DNA of 43,963 nt, from positions 1-43,963 of the forward strand of contig CACXIR010000001.1 in the NCBI GenBank assembly GCA_902767785.1, read 5' to 3'. A program made the position numbers and the translations under genes. This DNA comes from Fibrobacter succinogenes (GTDB lineage: Bacteria; Fibrobacterota; Fibrobacteria; Fibrobacterales; Fibrobacteraceae). Shown in pieces: positions 15,591-23,465 of this stretch. The stretch's first letter is position 1. Each line of letters opens with the position of its first letter. The notes beneath the pieces are model-generated. The model was not told the origin of the DNA and made no database searches. It worked only from the letters and a program-made list of their open reading frames with translations.

Positions 15591-16325
15591 TTAGTAAGCC
15601 GCACCCATACACTTGGATGCAAGACCTATGAGAATCGTCTGAAGAACTTCGCTGTTCTTGACAGAGGCCACTAGAAACGCCCTGAGGGTATATTCCTTTT
15701 TCAGTGCGTTCAACAAGCACTGGCTTGCAGACAAGGGTATTCCCTCTTGATTCATGTACCTTATCAGATACTGTTCCGCCTCCGGAGTAAACTTCTCGGG
15801 TATGCACTCGCTCAAATAATCCAAGCCCCACATATCAGAGTCACCAGGCAACCCCTCTTCCTTAACAATCTTTACAAAGCGGTCATAATCCGCCACCATC
15901 CGGGCGTAGGCACAACTGCAAAACTCCCGAGCAGCCTTGTCGCCAACCACTTCCTTCGCCTCTGGGGAACACGCCTGCACAAACTCCTTCTTGAACGTCT
16001 GCTGCTTCATGGCATTGAAAAACTGCTTCATTTCCTCCTCGGAAACTTCCTTGGGAGCAGCAACGCAGCCCATGGCGGCACCCGTCATAAAAGCGATAAA
16101 ATCTGCATTCCCCGTACCCTTTCTCATGCCCGCATAGTAATTCAAGTAGGCCTTTTCGCTATACTGGTTCATCATCTTGTCCAGCACACAAAGGCATTCC
16201 TTCTCGTTTGCCTCCCGTGTACAATCCTCCATAAAGGCCTTACGGGTAGGCTCAGAATACTCGGCGGAACAGACAACAACGGCACCGACAAGCAATCCAA
16301 AAAGACTTTTTCTAAAGCAAGGCAT
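15591..16325 (-). CDS. secreted protein with three Cys-containing repeats
   Basis: A 244-residue protein not assigned to a known family. It has a signal peptide (about 1-20). The mature part shows a repeated pattern of a CxC-type pair, a helical stretch and a lone Cys about 35-40 residues later: Cys35, Cys44/Cys46, Cys87; then Cys119, Cys136/Cys138, Cys174; then a reduced third unit with Cys203 and Cys239. The even spacing suggests disulfide-stabilised helical hairpins in the periplasm or outside. The start at 16325 has AGGGA about 7 bp upstream; a Met two codons earlier (16331) is too close to that site. It follows the BatD-like gene by 29 bp. Confidence 0.7.
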   Translation of the reverse strand: MPCFRKSLFGLLVGAVVVCSAEYSEPTRKAFMEDCTREANEKECLCVLDKMMNQYSEKAYLNYYAGMRKGTGNADFIAFMTGAAMGCVAAPKEVSEEEMKQFFNAMKQQTFKKEFVQACSPEAKEVVGDKAAREFCSCAYARMVADYDRFVKIVKEEGLPGDSDMWGLDYLSECIPEKFTPEAEQYLIRYMNQEGIPLSASQCLLNALKKEYTLRAFLVASVKNSEVLQTILIGLASKCMGAAY

Positions 16326-16354
16326 TTGCATTCCCTCTTTCGCTATCTCGAGTC

Positions 16355-17275
16355 TTATTCCTCTTCCACAATTCCCATGAGTTTCATGGCGGTTTTCCAG
16401 GTTTCCTTGTTCTCGAATCCATCCCGCTTGCCGCCGCCGTAGCGGGCGTGGGCGAATTCTTCCACAAGGCCTTCCCAACCTTCGAGCTTTCCATCTTTTA
16501 CCAGGGCGTCAAGGTTCACGGCGGCGGCACCGTTTTCTCCGGCAGCACCGCCCCCAACAGCGGAAGCATTTACGGGGGCATCGGCAATCCCGAGGCGACG
16601 TGCCACATACTCCTTGCACACGCTCTCCAATTCCAGCAGCCATTCCCGGCTATCGGCCACATTCACCCGCTGCTTGAGCACCAGCATCTTTTCCCTGAGC
16701 GCATCGTAAGCGGCATTCTTTTGAGCAACAGCAGCCCTTGCTGCGGCACGACGCCGCGACCGCCACGCCCCTGCAACCAGCAGGCACACAAAAACAACAG
16801 CCCCAACCACCAAAGGCATAGGGTTAAAAGGAGCCTCTACACGCACATCCACGCTCTCGCTGCGTAAATCCAGGGGTTGCCCCATCTGCGTCGGGATTTC
16901 AAAACGCAGAGCCGGAACGTGCAGGTCGCCCGTATCCTGTGCCACAATCTTGTAGGTAAACGTAATGGAGGCAACTTCCTTGCCGTCCTTTACCGACCGT
17001 GATGACTCTTGGGACACACCCAGCTGCGTAAGCCCCTTGGCATTGGCAGACCCCGTGGGTACTACCAAAAGGGCACTACCCTGCACATTCCAGCTTACCG
17101 TCACCGGGAAATCGAAGGTGTCCCCCACCGTAAGGGCAGGCATCCCGCCTGCAGGCCCAGCCACAACAGAAATTCCCAACTGTTCAGGCGTAGGCATTTC
17201 AACCTGAGCATCACCGCCCTGCATCAAGCCGGCGGCACTATCTTGCCCCACAATGTTCAAAGAGTCATTTTCCAT
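16355..17275 (-). CDS. BatD-like membrane protein
   Basis: A 306-residue protein with an N-terminal beta-sandwich region (about 30-155, including VGDTFDFPVTVSWNVQGSALLVVP and SITFTYKIVAQDTGDLHVPALRFEI), one transmembrane segment (about 160-178), then a basic helical cytoplasmic part with MLVLKQRVNVADSREWLLELESVCKEYVARRLG. This order resembles the C-terminal half of BatD (oxygen-tolerance) proteins that partner MoxR and VWA proteins. It lacks a recognisable signal peptide and the usual N-terminal BatD repeats, so it is either a short variant or mis-started; no upstream Met fits because a terminator lies just before it. It has a TATATT box 7 bp before the ATG and no ribosome binding site. Confidence 0.6.
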   Translation of the reverse strand: MENDSLNIVGQDSAAGLMQGGDAQVEMPTPEQLGISVVAGPAGGMPALTVGDTFDFPVTVSWNVQGSALLVVPTGSANAKGLTQLGVSQESSRSVKDGKEVASITFTYKIVAQDTGDLHVPALRFEIPTQMGQPLDLRSESVDVRVEAPFNPMPLVVGAVVFVCLLVAGAWRSRRRAAARAAVAQKNAAYDALREKMLVLKQRVNVADSREWLLELESVCKEYVARRLGIADAPVNASAVGGGAAGENGAAAVNLDALVKDGKLEGWEGLVEEFAHARYGGGKRDGFENKETWKTAMKLMGIVEEE

Positions 17276-17282
17276 ATAGCAG

Positions 17283-17288
17283 AATATA
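17283..17288 (-). promoter_or_regulatory. -10 hexamer TATATT before the BatD-like gene
   Basis: On the minus strand TATATT ends 7 bp before the ATG at 17275, and no Shine-Dalgarno sequence lies between. It overlaps the A-rich side of the neighbouring terminator, so a chance match in AT-rich sequence cannot be excluded. Confidence 0.35.
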
Positions 17289-17321
17289 AAAAAAGCCCGG
17301 ATTCAAAATCCAGGCTTTTTT
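17288..17321 (-). terminator. intrinsic terminator after GH8 gene
   Basis: AGCC-C-GGATT / AATCC-A-GGCT stem with one mismatch and a 3-nt loop, flanked by A and T runs on both sides. It lies 20 bp past the GH8 stop and can work in either direction. Confidence 0.85.
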
Positions 17322-17340
17322 GCACAATTCCACCAAGGAA

Positions 17341-18750
17341 CTAGAACGGCATCAAGTAAGCACCATTTAGCAACTGGGAGTACATGGATAGCAAAATGTC
17401 AGGGAAATAGCTGGAAACAGTGTTCGACACGGACTTTTTGTTGACCTCCTGCGTACAGGCGTCAAGCCAAGTCTTATTCCCCGCAATTCCCGTTGCACAC
17501 CAAGCACCAAGCCACTGACTAGGAATGGTGCCGCTAGCGGCCTTGTCTGGACCTAAATCGGTGTTCCAGGTATAGCTTGTTCCCAGGGCGTTTACATTGG
17601 TGGGGTCTCCGCTAGACTTCTTGGAAATAAAATCGTTCAGCGTAGTCAAAATGGCCTTGGCGCGGTCGTCTTGGAACCAGTAGTAATCCCACGCTATACG
17701 CCACGGAATACGCACGGATTCCTTATCGAAACGATACCATGTATAGGTGTTTTCGTTTTTCCCGGCTGCTCCGTTGGGAGGGTTCTTGGCAGCACCAGTA
17801 GCATCACTCCAATCGGGGAACACCCCTGTACCAGCATCCTGGATCTTTTTCATGTAGGTATACATGTTGTCCAAAACGCCGTTCCAATTGTGATTGCCGT
17901 CCACCTTAGCAAACAAGCGGATAGCCACGGGCGAGAAATAGCTCAGGTTATACGTGGGGTCGGTTGTCCACATGCCCGTATTTCCCGAAAGAATCAACAG
18001 GTCATTCTTCTGTATTTCCTCGTCCCAAATAGCATTGATAATCGTCTTGGCATCGTCCAGGTACTCCTGTTTACCAGTGCGGTAATTCATCAGTATCAGG
18101 GCCGTGGCAATGTCAAGGTCGGCATCCGTAGCACTAGAGGCATCAACCTTGCGGTAGTGGAAGCTTACCGTTTCCCAAGGCGTCAGTGCCTTCTTGAAAT
18201 ACGCCCTTTCTCCACGAGAGTAATTCCACAAACTATTGAAGGTTTCGTCGTCGCCGGCAAAATAAGACAAGAGCATGCCGTAGCCAATACCTTCAGACAC
18301 GGTACAAGCTCGGTTCACCATATTCGAGACCGAGGCGTTTTCGACCTTGCAATCGCTCTGGCTCGCCTGAGAAGACCAAATCACGCGGCCAACGGGGGAA
18401 TAGTTCCCAAACACTACGCCAAAGTCGCCCGCAAGTTTGGTGTAGTACACGGCTTCTGCTTCGCGAGTCACGTAATGGAAGCTGTGCCAGTTTTGATAAA
18501 TAGAGGCCGCATTATCCTTGCTTGCGGTAGCGGCCAACGGAACAGGAGAGACGTTCCCGGAGGGTCCACCGTTACCACCATTGCCGCCTTCGCCGCTACC
18601 ACCATTACCACCGTTGCCGCCCTCGCCACTACCGCCGTTTGGCTGCGTGGAATTTCCGTTAGGGACAGATGCAGGGTCATCCGAAGAGCAAGCCATGAAA
18701 AAAGCTAGCGCCCCGCAAACAAAAAACTGCAAAAATTTTCCAAATCGCAT
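17341..18750 (-). CDS. GH8 endoglucanase lipoprotein
   Basis: A 469-residue lipid-anchored glycoside hydrolase family 8 enzyme, hydrolysing beta-1,4-glucan (possibly also xylan or chitosan, as GH8 varies) with inversion. The lipobox is FFMAC (Cys21). A Gly/Asn-rich linker (about 39-62) carries two copies of a 12-residue unit. The catalytic domain holds the GH8 signature VSEGIGYGML with proton donor Glu153, TDADLDIATALILM with conserved Asp at 209-213, YFSPVAIRLF and RFDKESVRIPWRIAWDYYW, where Asp342 is the likely base by family alignment from memory. AAGGA precedes the start. A terminator follows the gene, and the upstream neighbour has its own terminator, so it is probably monocistronic. Confidence 0.93.
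   Translation of the reverse strand: MRFGKFLQFFVCGALAFFMACSSDDPASVPNGNSTQPNGGSGEGGNGGNGGSGEGGNGGNGGPSGNVSPVPLAATASKDNAASIYQNWHSFHYVTREAEAVYYTKLAGDFGVVFGNYSPVGRVIWSSQASQSDCKVENASVSNMVNRACTVSEGIGYGMLLSYFAGDDETFNSLWNYSRGERAYFKKALTPWETVSFHYRKVDASSATDADLDIATALILMNYRTGKQEYLDDAKTIINAIWDEEIQKNDLLILSGNTGMWTTDPTYNLSYFSPVAIRLFAKVDGNHNWNGVLDNMYTYMKKIQDAGTGVFPDWSDATGAAKNPPNGAAGKNENTYTWYRFDKESVRIPWRIAWDYYWFQDDRAKAILTTLNDFISKKSSGDPTNVNALGTSYTWNTDLGPDKAASGTIPSQWLGAWCATGIAGNKTWLDACTQEVNKKSVSNTVSSYFPDILLSMYSQLLNGAYLMPF
18565..18636 (-). repeat. Gly/Asn linker-coding tandem repeat in GH8 gene
   Basis: Codes for two copies of a 12-residue unit (GGSGEGGNGGNG). Repeated GGT/GGC and AAC/AAT codons make it a slippage-prone minisatellite. 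The neighbouring CBM11-like gene carries a related array. Confidence 0.8.
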
Positions 18751-18821
18751 GTAAAATCCTTCTTTTAAGGGTTCTTCTCTGAAATATATATAAAAAAAAA
18801 TGAATTTTTTTTAATTGTAAT

Positions 18822-18853
18822 AAAAAAAAAGGAGGTACAAAGAGTACCTCCCT
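18822..18853 (-). terminator. intrinsic terminator after CBM11-like gene
   Basis: Perfect 8-bp stem GGAGGTAC / GTACCTCC with a 5-nt loop, followed on the minus strand by a run of nine T. It lies about 20 bp after the stop at 18874. Confidence 0.92.
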
Positions 18854-18873
18854 TTCTTAAGTCCCTGTTAGAA

Positions 18874-19890
18874 CTACTTCACCAGAATCTTCTGGCTCAT
18901 GTTCACAGTCTTGCCAGCAATGCGGACCATGTACACACCGGCGTCGAGGCCAGCGAGGTTCATGGAAGCAGTGGAAGAGGCAGTGCCCTTCAGCATCACC
19001 TGACCCTGGAGGTTCACCACTTCAACCTTGGCATTGTCGATGCCAGAGAAGGAGAGGGTACGGCCAGAGAGGATAGCCTTGGCAGAAGAAATGCCGGTCA
19101 GAGCGATGGAAGCAGAACCGCCGTTACCGCCGTTACCGCCGTTACCGCCGTTGCCACCTTCATTGCCGCCGCCGTTGCCGCCAGCGCCGCAACTGCCCTT
19201 GGGGCCAATCTTCTTGATGTTGAAGTGATAGGTACCATCGGAGGCCTGAACCTTGAACTTGACAGCTACGAGGGTCTTGGCAGCATCGGCACCAGAAACC
19301 TCACCCCTCTTGTTTTTATCGCTGGTCTTAGCCCAAGCGGGCATTTCAAAGTCACTCCAGCCAAGATCCTTGCTAATGCCCGAGCCGGAGGGGAGGTCGG
19401 CCTTAGGAGGACCATAAGCCATGTCGGCATCGGCATCACCCTGACCCAATTCGAACATCACTTCGGCTTCGGAATCATAGACAATGCAGATACCGCCCCA
19501 GGAAGAAGCGTCAGCAGGGTCCGACTTGCTGGAATTGGTGGCGTTTTCACCAGCGACGTTGAAGCCCACGCCAGCAAAGCCATCGTAACCTTCGATAGAG
19601 CCCTTGTTGATTTTCATGTCTCCGCAAAGACCACCGCAGTGTTCAATGATGGGCTGCAGGGAGCCGGCACTGTATTCGTTACCCTTTTCTACGGGCCATG
19701 CAATGACAGAGCTACCACCGTCGTTACCGTCAGCATAATCCCACCAGTAACCAGAAGTTTCAGTGCCATTGTCCAAACCGGTCAGCACCCGTTCTTCACC
19801 AGTGGCACCATCCCACATCTTGAATGTGCCCGCGCCAAAAGCTGCGGAAGCAGCCATGGCAACAGATGTTGCTATAATTATCTTTTTCAT
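18874..19890 (-). CDS. secreted CBM11-like carbohydrate-binding protein with T9SS-like tail
   Basis: A 338-residue exported protein without an enzyme domain. A signal peptide (about 1-19, ending AFG) precedes a galactose-binding-type beta-sandwich (about 20-235) with GYWWDYADGNDGGSSVIAWP, the style of family 11 carbohydrate-binding modules and their Fibrobacter relatives; Cys85/Cys89 and Cys135 are present. A Gly/Asn linker (236-258) leads to a C-terminal tail of about 75 residues (AKVEVVNLQGQVMLKG and LDAGVYMVRI, ending KILVK) like T9SS sorting domains. It likely binds beta-glucan at the cell surface. AGAGAG precedes the start. It is divergent from the GH5 at 20123, sharing a 232-bp upstream region. 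Confidence 0.78.
   Translation of the reverse strand: MKKIIIATSVAMAASAAFGAGTFKMWDGATGEERVLTGLDNGTETSGYWWDYADGNDGGSSVIAWPVEKGNEYSAGSLQPIIEHCGGLCGDMKINKGSIEGYDGFAGVGFNVAGENATNSSKSDPADASSWGGICIVYDSEAEVMFELGQGDADADMAYGPPKADLPSGSGISKDLGWSDFEMPAWAKTSDKNKRGEVSGADAAKTLVAVKFKVQASDGTYHFNIKKIGPKGSCGAGGNGGGNEGGNGGNGGNGGNGGSASIALTGISSAKAILSGRTLSFSGIDNAKVEVVNLQGQVMLKGTASSTASMNLAGLDAGVYMVRIAGKTVNMSQKILVK
19117..19185 (-). repeat. Gly/Asn linker-coding tandem repeat in CBM11-like gene
   Basis: Codes for a chain of GGN triplets (residues about 236-258), with nearly identical 9-bp DNA units. It resembles the GH8 linker 0.5 kb away. Confidence 0.8.
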
Positions 19891-20025
19891 AGTTCTCTCT
19901 CTTTGTTGTGCCCCAAAGGGCCGTTTGGAGTAAAATATACTTTATTTTTTTTAAAAGGGGCCTGGCAAACAAAAAAAATTTTTTTTACACAGCTTTTTGG
20001 CGGTAGACAGTGTCTTGCGTCACTT

Positions 20026-20041
20026 GTTTACATGCGGAAAC
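20026..20041. promoter_or_regulatory. GTTT-N8-AAAC half-site pair upstream of GH5
   Basis: Half-sites GTTT and AAAC are spaced by 8 bp as in the stronger dyad at 31815-31834, but the centre is only weakly symmetric. It lies in the divergent region between the CBM11-like gene and the GH5 gene, 17 bp before the GH5 -35 box. It is a weak candidate for the same regulator. Confidence 0.25.
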
Positions 20042-20058
20042 TTTTTTTTTGATTTTAT

Positions 20059-20087
20059 TTGGACCAACTACATTATATGTATATATT
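20059..20087 (+). promoter_or_regulatory. sigma-70-type promoter for GH5 gene
   Basis: TTGGAC (20059-20064) and TATATT (20082-20087) are separated by exactly 17 bp, placing the transcript start near 20094 and a leader of about 29 nt before the ATG at 20123. This is the best canonical promoter in the window. Confidence 0.65.
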
Positions 20088-20122
20088 TTTATGCTCGCAT
20101 TGTTAGGGAGAGATTTGACTTT

Positions 20123-22327
20123 ATGAAAATTTGTAAACTTTTAATTACAATTCTTTTCTTTTCGTTGTCCATTTGCGGCAACTCCACGGCTGCCACGCCC
20201 AAAAAAATTGGGCCCGTATCTTATTACGGTGCCCTGCACACCAGCGGCAACAAAATCATTGGTGCCAAGAACAACCAACAGGCAATGCTTAGGGGAATGA
20301 GCCTTTTCTGGTCCGATGCCACCGGCCAGTCCTATTACAAGAATACGGTCATATCCTGGGCTGTTGACAACCTGCATATCGACGTCTTCCGTTTTGCCAT
20401 GGGCATCGAATATTACAACAGCCAGGGCCAGGCTACCGAGCCCCTGATTGCAACCAATTCCTATAAAGGAAACCCCAACGGCCTTATCAGCCTCCTCGAC
20501 AAGATGGTGAATGCCGCCATCGAAAACGACGTCTACATTATTGTGGACTGGCACAGCCACCGCGCTGAAAATGAGCAATCTTTGGCAGTGGACTTTTTTG
20601 GACGCATGGCAGCGAAATACGCCGATGTCCCCAACATCATTTGGGAAGTCTATAACGAACCGGTGTACACCGGCACAAGTGCTATTGCTAATTACGCAAA
20701 GGCCGTGATTAAAGCCATCCGCGACAATGGTTCCAACAACCTGGCCCTGGTGGGAACCCCAAACTGGTCGCAAATGGGCAACGGTAGTTGCGGCACGGTT
20801 TCTGGAAACAATATAGGCTATGTGTTCCACTTCTATGCAGGGACACACAAACTAGATAGATTCAAGAGCAATATCGAAAACTGCGGTAGCCCCGTATTCA
20901 TTACCGAATGGGGTACCACGAATGCCGATGGCGACGGCAGTCCCGACGCAAGTGCCACCAACGACTGGACCAACTACATGGAAAAAAAGCAGATTCCAAA
21001 CTGCAACTGGAGCCTTCGCCAATACACAAGCCACACCGATGGCAAAAAGGAACAATCCGCATTTTTTGAGGGTTCCGCCCCCCTGACAACCTCCAAAGCG
21101 CTTGACGAGGCCACTCCCTCCACCTCTGGAAAAATCGTGAAGTCATACCTGACCAGCCACAGCCGCTCTTGGGCAGACTCCCTCACAAAGGGGAAACGCT
21201 CAGGAAACTGCGCGGCGGCCCATATCACTGTAAAGGAAACGGATGGAGCCGTTTCTGGAAAACTGAAATCGGGCTGCACCTACACCTCTAGCGACGAATC
21301 CGTCGTGACCGTTTCGGGGACAACTCTGACCATCAAGAGCTACGGCTTTTCCATCTTGACGGCCAATGATGGCACCCAGACCGCCGTTATCGTGCAGGCC
21401 ATACCCAACCAGACCATCAACGGGTTTATGGAGGTGACCTGTGCCTACACGGGAAGCTGCAGCTCGGACAAGGGATCTAGCCAAGCCCTAGACTTTGACG
21501 AGGACGGCAAAAAAGAGTGGGTATTCCCCCCCTCCGGCACCACGGACCAGGGTTCAACCTACACCCTCAAGTCCTTAGACCCCACCGTTATCAACGTCAA
21601 AAAAGCAACCTGCTCTATATCCGCCTGTTCCGGAACGCAACGGGGCAAGAACATTTGGATGTACCAGTTTAACGACTTTGGTTCGGCAAGGATTGTGGCA
21701 ACTGCCCCGGCCGTTACCGGTTTCCGTGCCATGAACGACACAGTAACCATTACCTATACCAAGGGTGAAAACCGCATTTTAGGCTTTAAGAGCAGAAAAA
21801 TGGAACTCGGAGAAACCATCCAGGGGGCACTGCCCGACACCTCGGTGTATGGTTACAAGATTACATACACCTTTGACGGCGAATCCTCATCCCCCTACCT
21901 TACAAGAGCGGGAATCGATGCCGTGGCGGGCAACCAAAAGGCCATTGTCATGGTTACGGCTACCATTCCGGAAACAGATGTCTTGGCCGCCGTAAATAAA
22001 ACCGTCACGTTTACCATTGGCGACACCGTCGCACCCGTAATCGTGCCCACAGAAGACGACCCTGCCAACCCCCCGCCAGCTCTTGCCACCACAGCGGCAA
22101 AGTCGGTTCTTGGGGCAAGGGTGGTTGCCGGCAAGCAGCTCCAGCTATCTAGCGGTGCCCCCAGAGTAGCGATAGCCCGCATCTACGACTTGAAAGGAAA
22201 CATGGTCTTGCAGAAAGAATTCAACGGTTCAAAGACCATTAACTTGAGCCATCTGCCCAAAGGTTCCTACGTCATCCAAGTGCGTCAAGCAAGCCAGCAA
22301 CAAATCATCCGCTGGAATTCCCTGTAA
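20123..22327 (+). CDS. multidomain GH5 endoglucanase with T9SS-like tail
   Basis: A 734-residue secreted glycoside hydrolase family 5 enzyme acting on beta-1,4-glucan by the retaining mechanism. The signal peptide is about residues 1-24. The catalytic domain (about 30-370) contains LRGMSLFWSD, YIIVDWHSH, IIWEVYNEP with acid/base Glu179, VFHFYAG and VFITEWGTT with nucleophile Glu262, the style of subfamily GH5_2. Two or three beta-sandwich/Ig-like modules follow (about 400-690, several Cys). A Pro-rich hinge (EDDPANPPPALATT) then leads to a tail of about 75 residues with VAIARIYDLKGNMVLQKE and LPKGSYVIQVRQ, as in T9SS cargo. The start at 20123 gives the signal peptide; AGGGAG is about 12 bp upstream. 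It is followed by a strong terminator. Confidence 0.93.
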   Translation: MKICKLLITILFFSLSICGNSTAATPKKIGPVSYYGALHTSGNKIIGAKNNQQAMLRGMSLFWSDATGQSYYKNTVISWAVDNLHIDVFRFAMGIEYYNSQGQATEPLIATNSYKGNPNGLISLLDKMVNAAIENDVYIIVDWHSHRAENEQSLAVDFFGRMAAKYADVPNIIWEVYNEPVYTGTSAIANYAKAVIKAIRDNGSNNLALVGTPNWSQMGNGSCGTVSGNNIGYVFHFYAGTHKLDRFKSNIENCGSPVFITEWGTTNADGDGSPDASATNDWTNYMEKKQIPNCNWSLRQYTSHTDGKKEQSAFFEGSAPLTTSKALDEATPSTSGKIVKSYLTSHSRSWADSLTKGKRSGNCAAAHITVKETDGAVSGKLKSGCTYTSSDESVVTVSGTTLTIKSYGFSILTANDGTQTAVIVQAIPNQTINGFMEVTCAYTGSCSSDKGSSQALDFDEDGKKEWVFPPSGTTDQGSTYTLKSLDPTVINVKKATCSISACSGTQRGKNIWMYQFNDFGSARIVATAPAVTGFRAMNDTVTITYTKGENRILGFKSRKMELGETIQGALPDTSVYGYKITYTFDGESSSPYLTRAGIDAVAGNQKAIVMVTATIPETDVLAAVNKTVTFTIGDTVAPVIVPTEDDPANPPPALATTAAKSVLGARVVAGKQLQLSSGAPRVAIARIYDLKGNMVLQKEFNGSKTINLSHLPKGSYVIQVRQASQQQIIRWNSL

Positions 22328-22345
22328 CACAGAGACCATTACAAA

Positions 22346-22376
22346 AGGCTTGCGAACAAATCGCAAGCCTTTTTTT
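22346..22376. terminator. bidirectional intrinsic terminator
   Basis: Perfect 10-bp stem AGGCTTGCGA / TCGCAAGCCT, 5-nt loop, T run on the plus side and a shorter T run on the minus side. It serves the convergent GH5 gene and the six-gene operon ending at 22396. Confidence 0.93.
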
Positions 22377-22395
22377 ATTTAGATAAAGTTAAGAA

Positions 22396-23451
22396 TTATT
22401 TTTTCTTGGCAGGCTTGTAGTCGACACTTGGCCTAAGTTCAAGGCCAATGGTTACCAGCAAGGAAACAATGGGTTCGTGATGATCCTGGGAAAGGTCGTA
22501 CACGGCAACGCCTCCCATGCCTTCACCCTTGACCTGTTCCGCAACAGCCTTCACAGAGGGAATACCCATAAATACGATGGATTCCGATTCGCTAACAGCC
22601 ACCTCGGACTTCGAAGATTCGTCAAAGGTCACCTTGTAGTCGGGAGAATCGAACTTACCCATGAGCTCGGCATAAGAAAGGTAGCCTTCGTTACCGCTGC
22701 CGGTACCCTGATGGCTAGTTCCAAGGCCCTTGGCCCCGGCAAAGGACTTTCCATACAAGTAGACGACAGGCACCAACAGGTCCTTGTTTACGCCAGCGCC
22801 GGCTACAGCGTCCAGAGCCTCCTTAACGGAATTGGCACTCTGGTTGGGCACCAGGGTTCCAGATTCTTCTGTCATCTGGTCGGCCATGAACACATCCACA
22901 TAGGCAAGCTTGTTCAAAGCCTCGGCCTTGTAGGCAGACATTCCTTGAGCAGGGTATACCACTGCCGTCACCAGCTTTCCGTCCAATTCAGAATTAAGGG
23001 CATCCAACATTTTGGCGAAGTCGCTGGCATCTTCTTCGGCCAGGTTCTGCCAATCAAGCTCAACGCCGTCACCGCCCTTTTCTTGCAACCAGGACTTGAC
23101 ATTGGACACAAACTTTTTCAGAAGGTCTTCGGAAGAGGCAATGGCCTTCAGGCTACCCTCGGCCTCCATGCCACCCACAGAAACAACCAGCTTGACCCCA
23201 TTGTCCTTGGCCATCTGCACCAAAGTCTTGAAGTTTTCCGCATCGTTTTCGTCGGCAAAGGCAAGGGAACCGTCTTCACCGGGCAAAAGGGACGCATAAT
23301 GGATGTTGGTCACAAGTTTATAGCGAATGTCCTTGGGATAGAACTGGGAGTACTGGCTCCAATAAGGGTAGTAACCCACAACCTTATCGGCCGCACCATA
23401 GCAAAGGGCACATCCAAGGACTAAAGGGAGAATAAGCTTTTTGATATTCAT
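22396..23451 (-). CDS. GH18-fold protein lacking the catalytic Glu
   Basis: A 351-residue exported protein with a signal peptide (about 1-21) and a GH18 TIM-barrel: VVGYYPYWSQY at the N-terminus, LVVSVGG (motif SxGG) near 88-94, and the active-site strand GGDGVELDWQ (127-135). In active chitinases this strand reads DGxDxDxE; here the third position is Glu and the catalytic acid is Gln135, so ordinary chitinase activity is not expected. Known catalytically silent GH18 proteins act as lectins or inhibitors. A basic end (KPAKKK) closes the protein. It is the last gene of a six-gene operon, 14 bp after the lipoprotein gene, with AGGAG 5 bp before the start. A glycan-binding role at the surface or in the periplasm is inferred. 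Confidence 0.85.
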   Translation of the reverse strand: MNIKKLILPLVLGCALCYGAADKVVGYYPYWSQYSQFYPKDIRYKLVTNIHYASLLPGEDGSLAFADENDAENFKTLVQMAKDNGVKLVVSVGGMEAEGSLKAIASSEDLLKKFVSNVKSWLQEKGGDGVELDWQNLAEEDASDFAKMLDALNSELDGKLVTAVVYPAQGMSAYKAEALNKLAYVDVFMADQMTEESGTLVPNQSANSVKEALDAVAGAGVNKDLLVPVVYLYGKSFAGAKGLGTSHQGTGSGNEGYLSYAELMGKFDSPDYKVTFDESSKSEVAVSESESIVFMGIPSVKAVAEQVKGEGMGGVAVYDLSQDHHEPIVSLLVTIGLELRPSVDYKPAKKK

Positions 23452-23465
23452 ATGTACTCCTCACC

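Noticed and set aside
18565-19185. Short regular repeats resembling a CRISPR array
   Set aside because: They are in frame within two genes and code for Gly/Asn linkers; there are no spacers and no cas genes.
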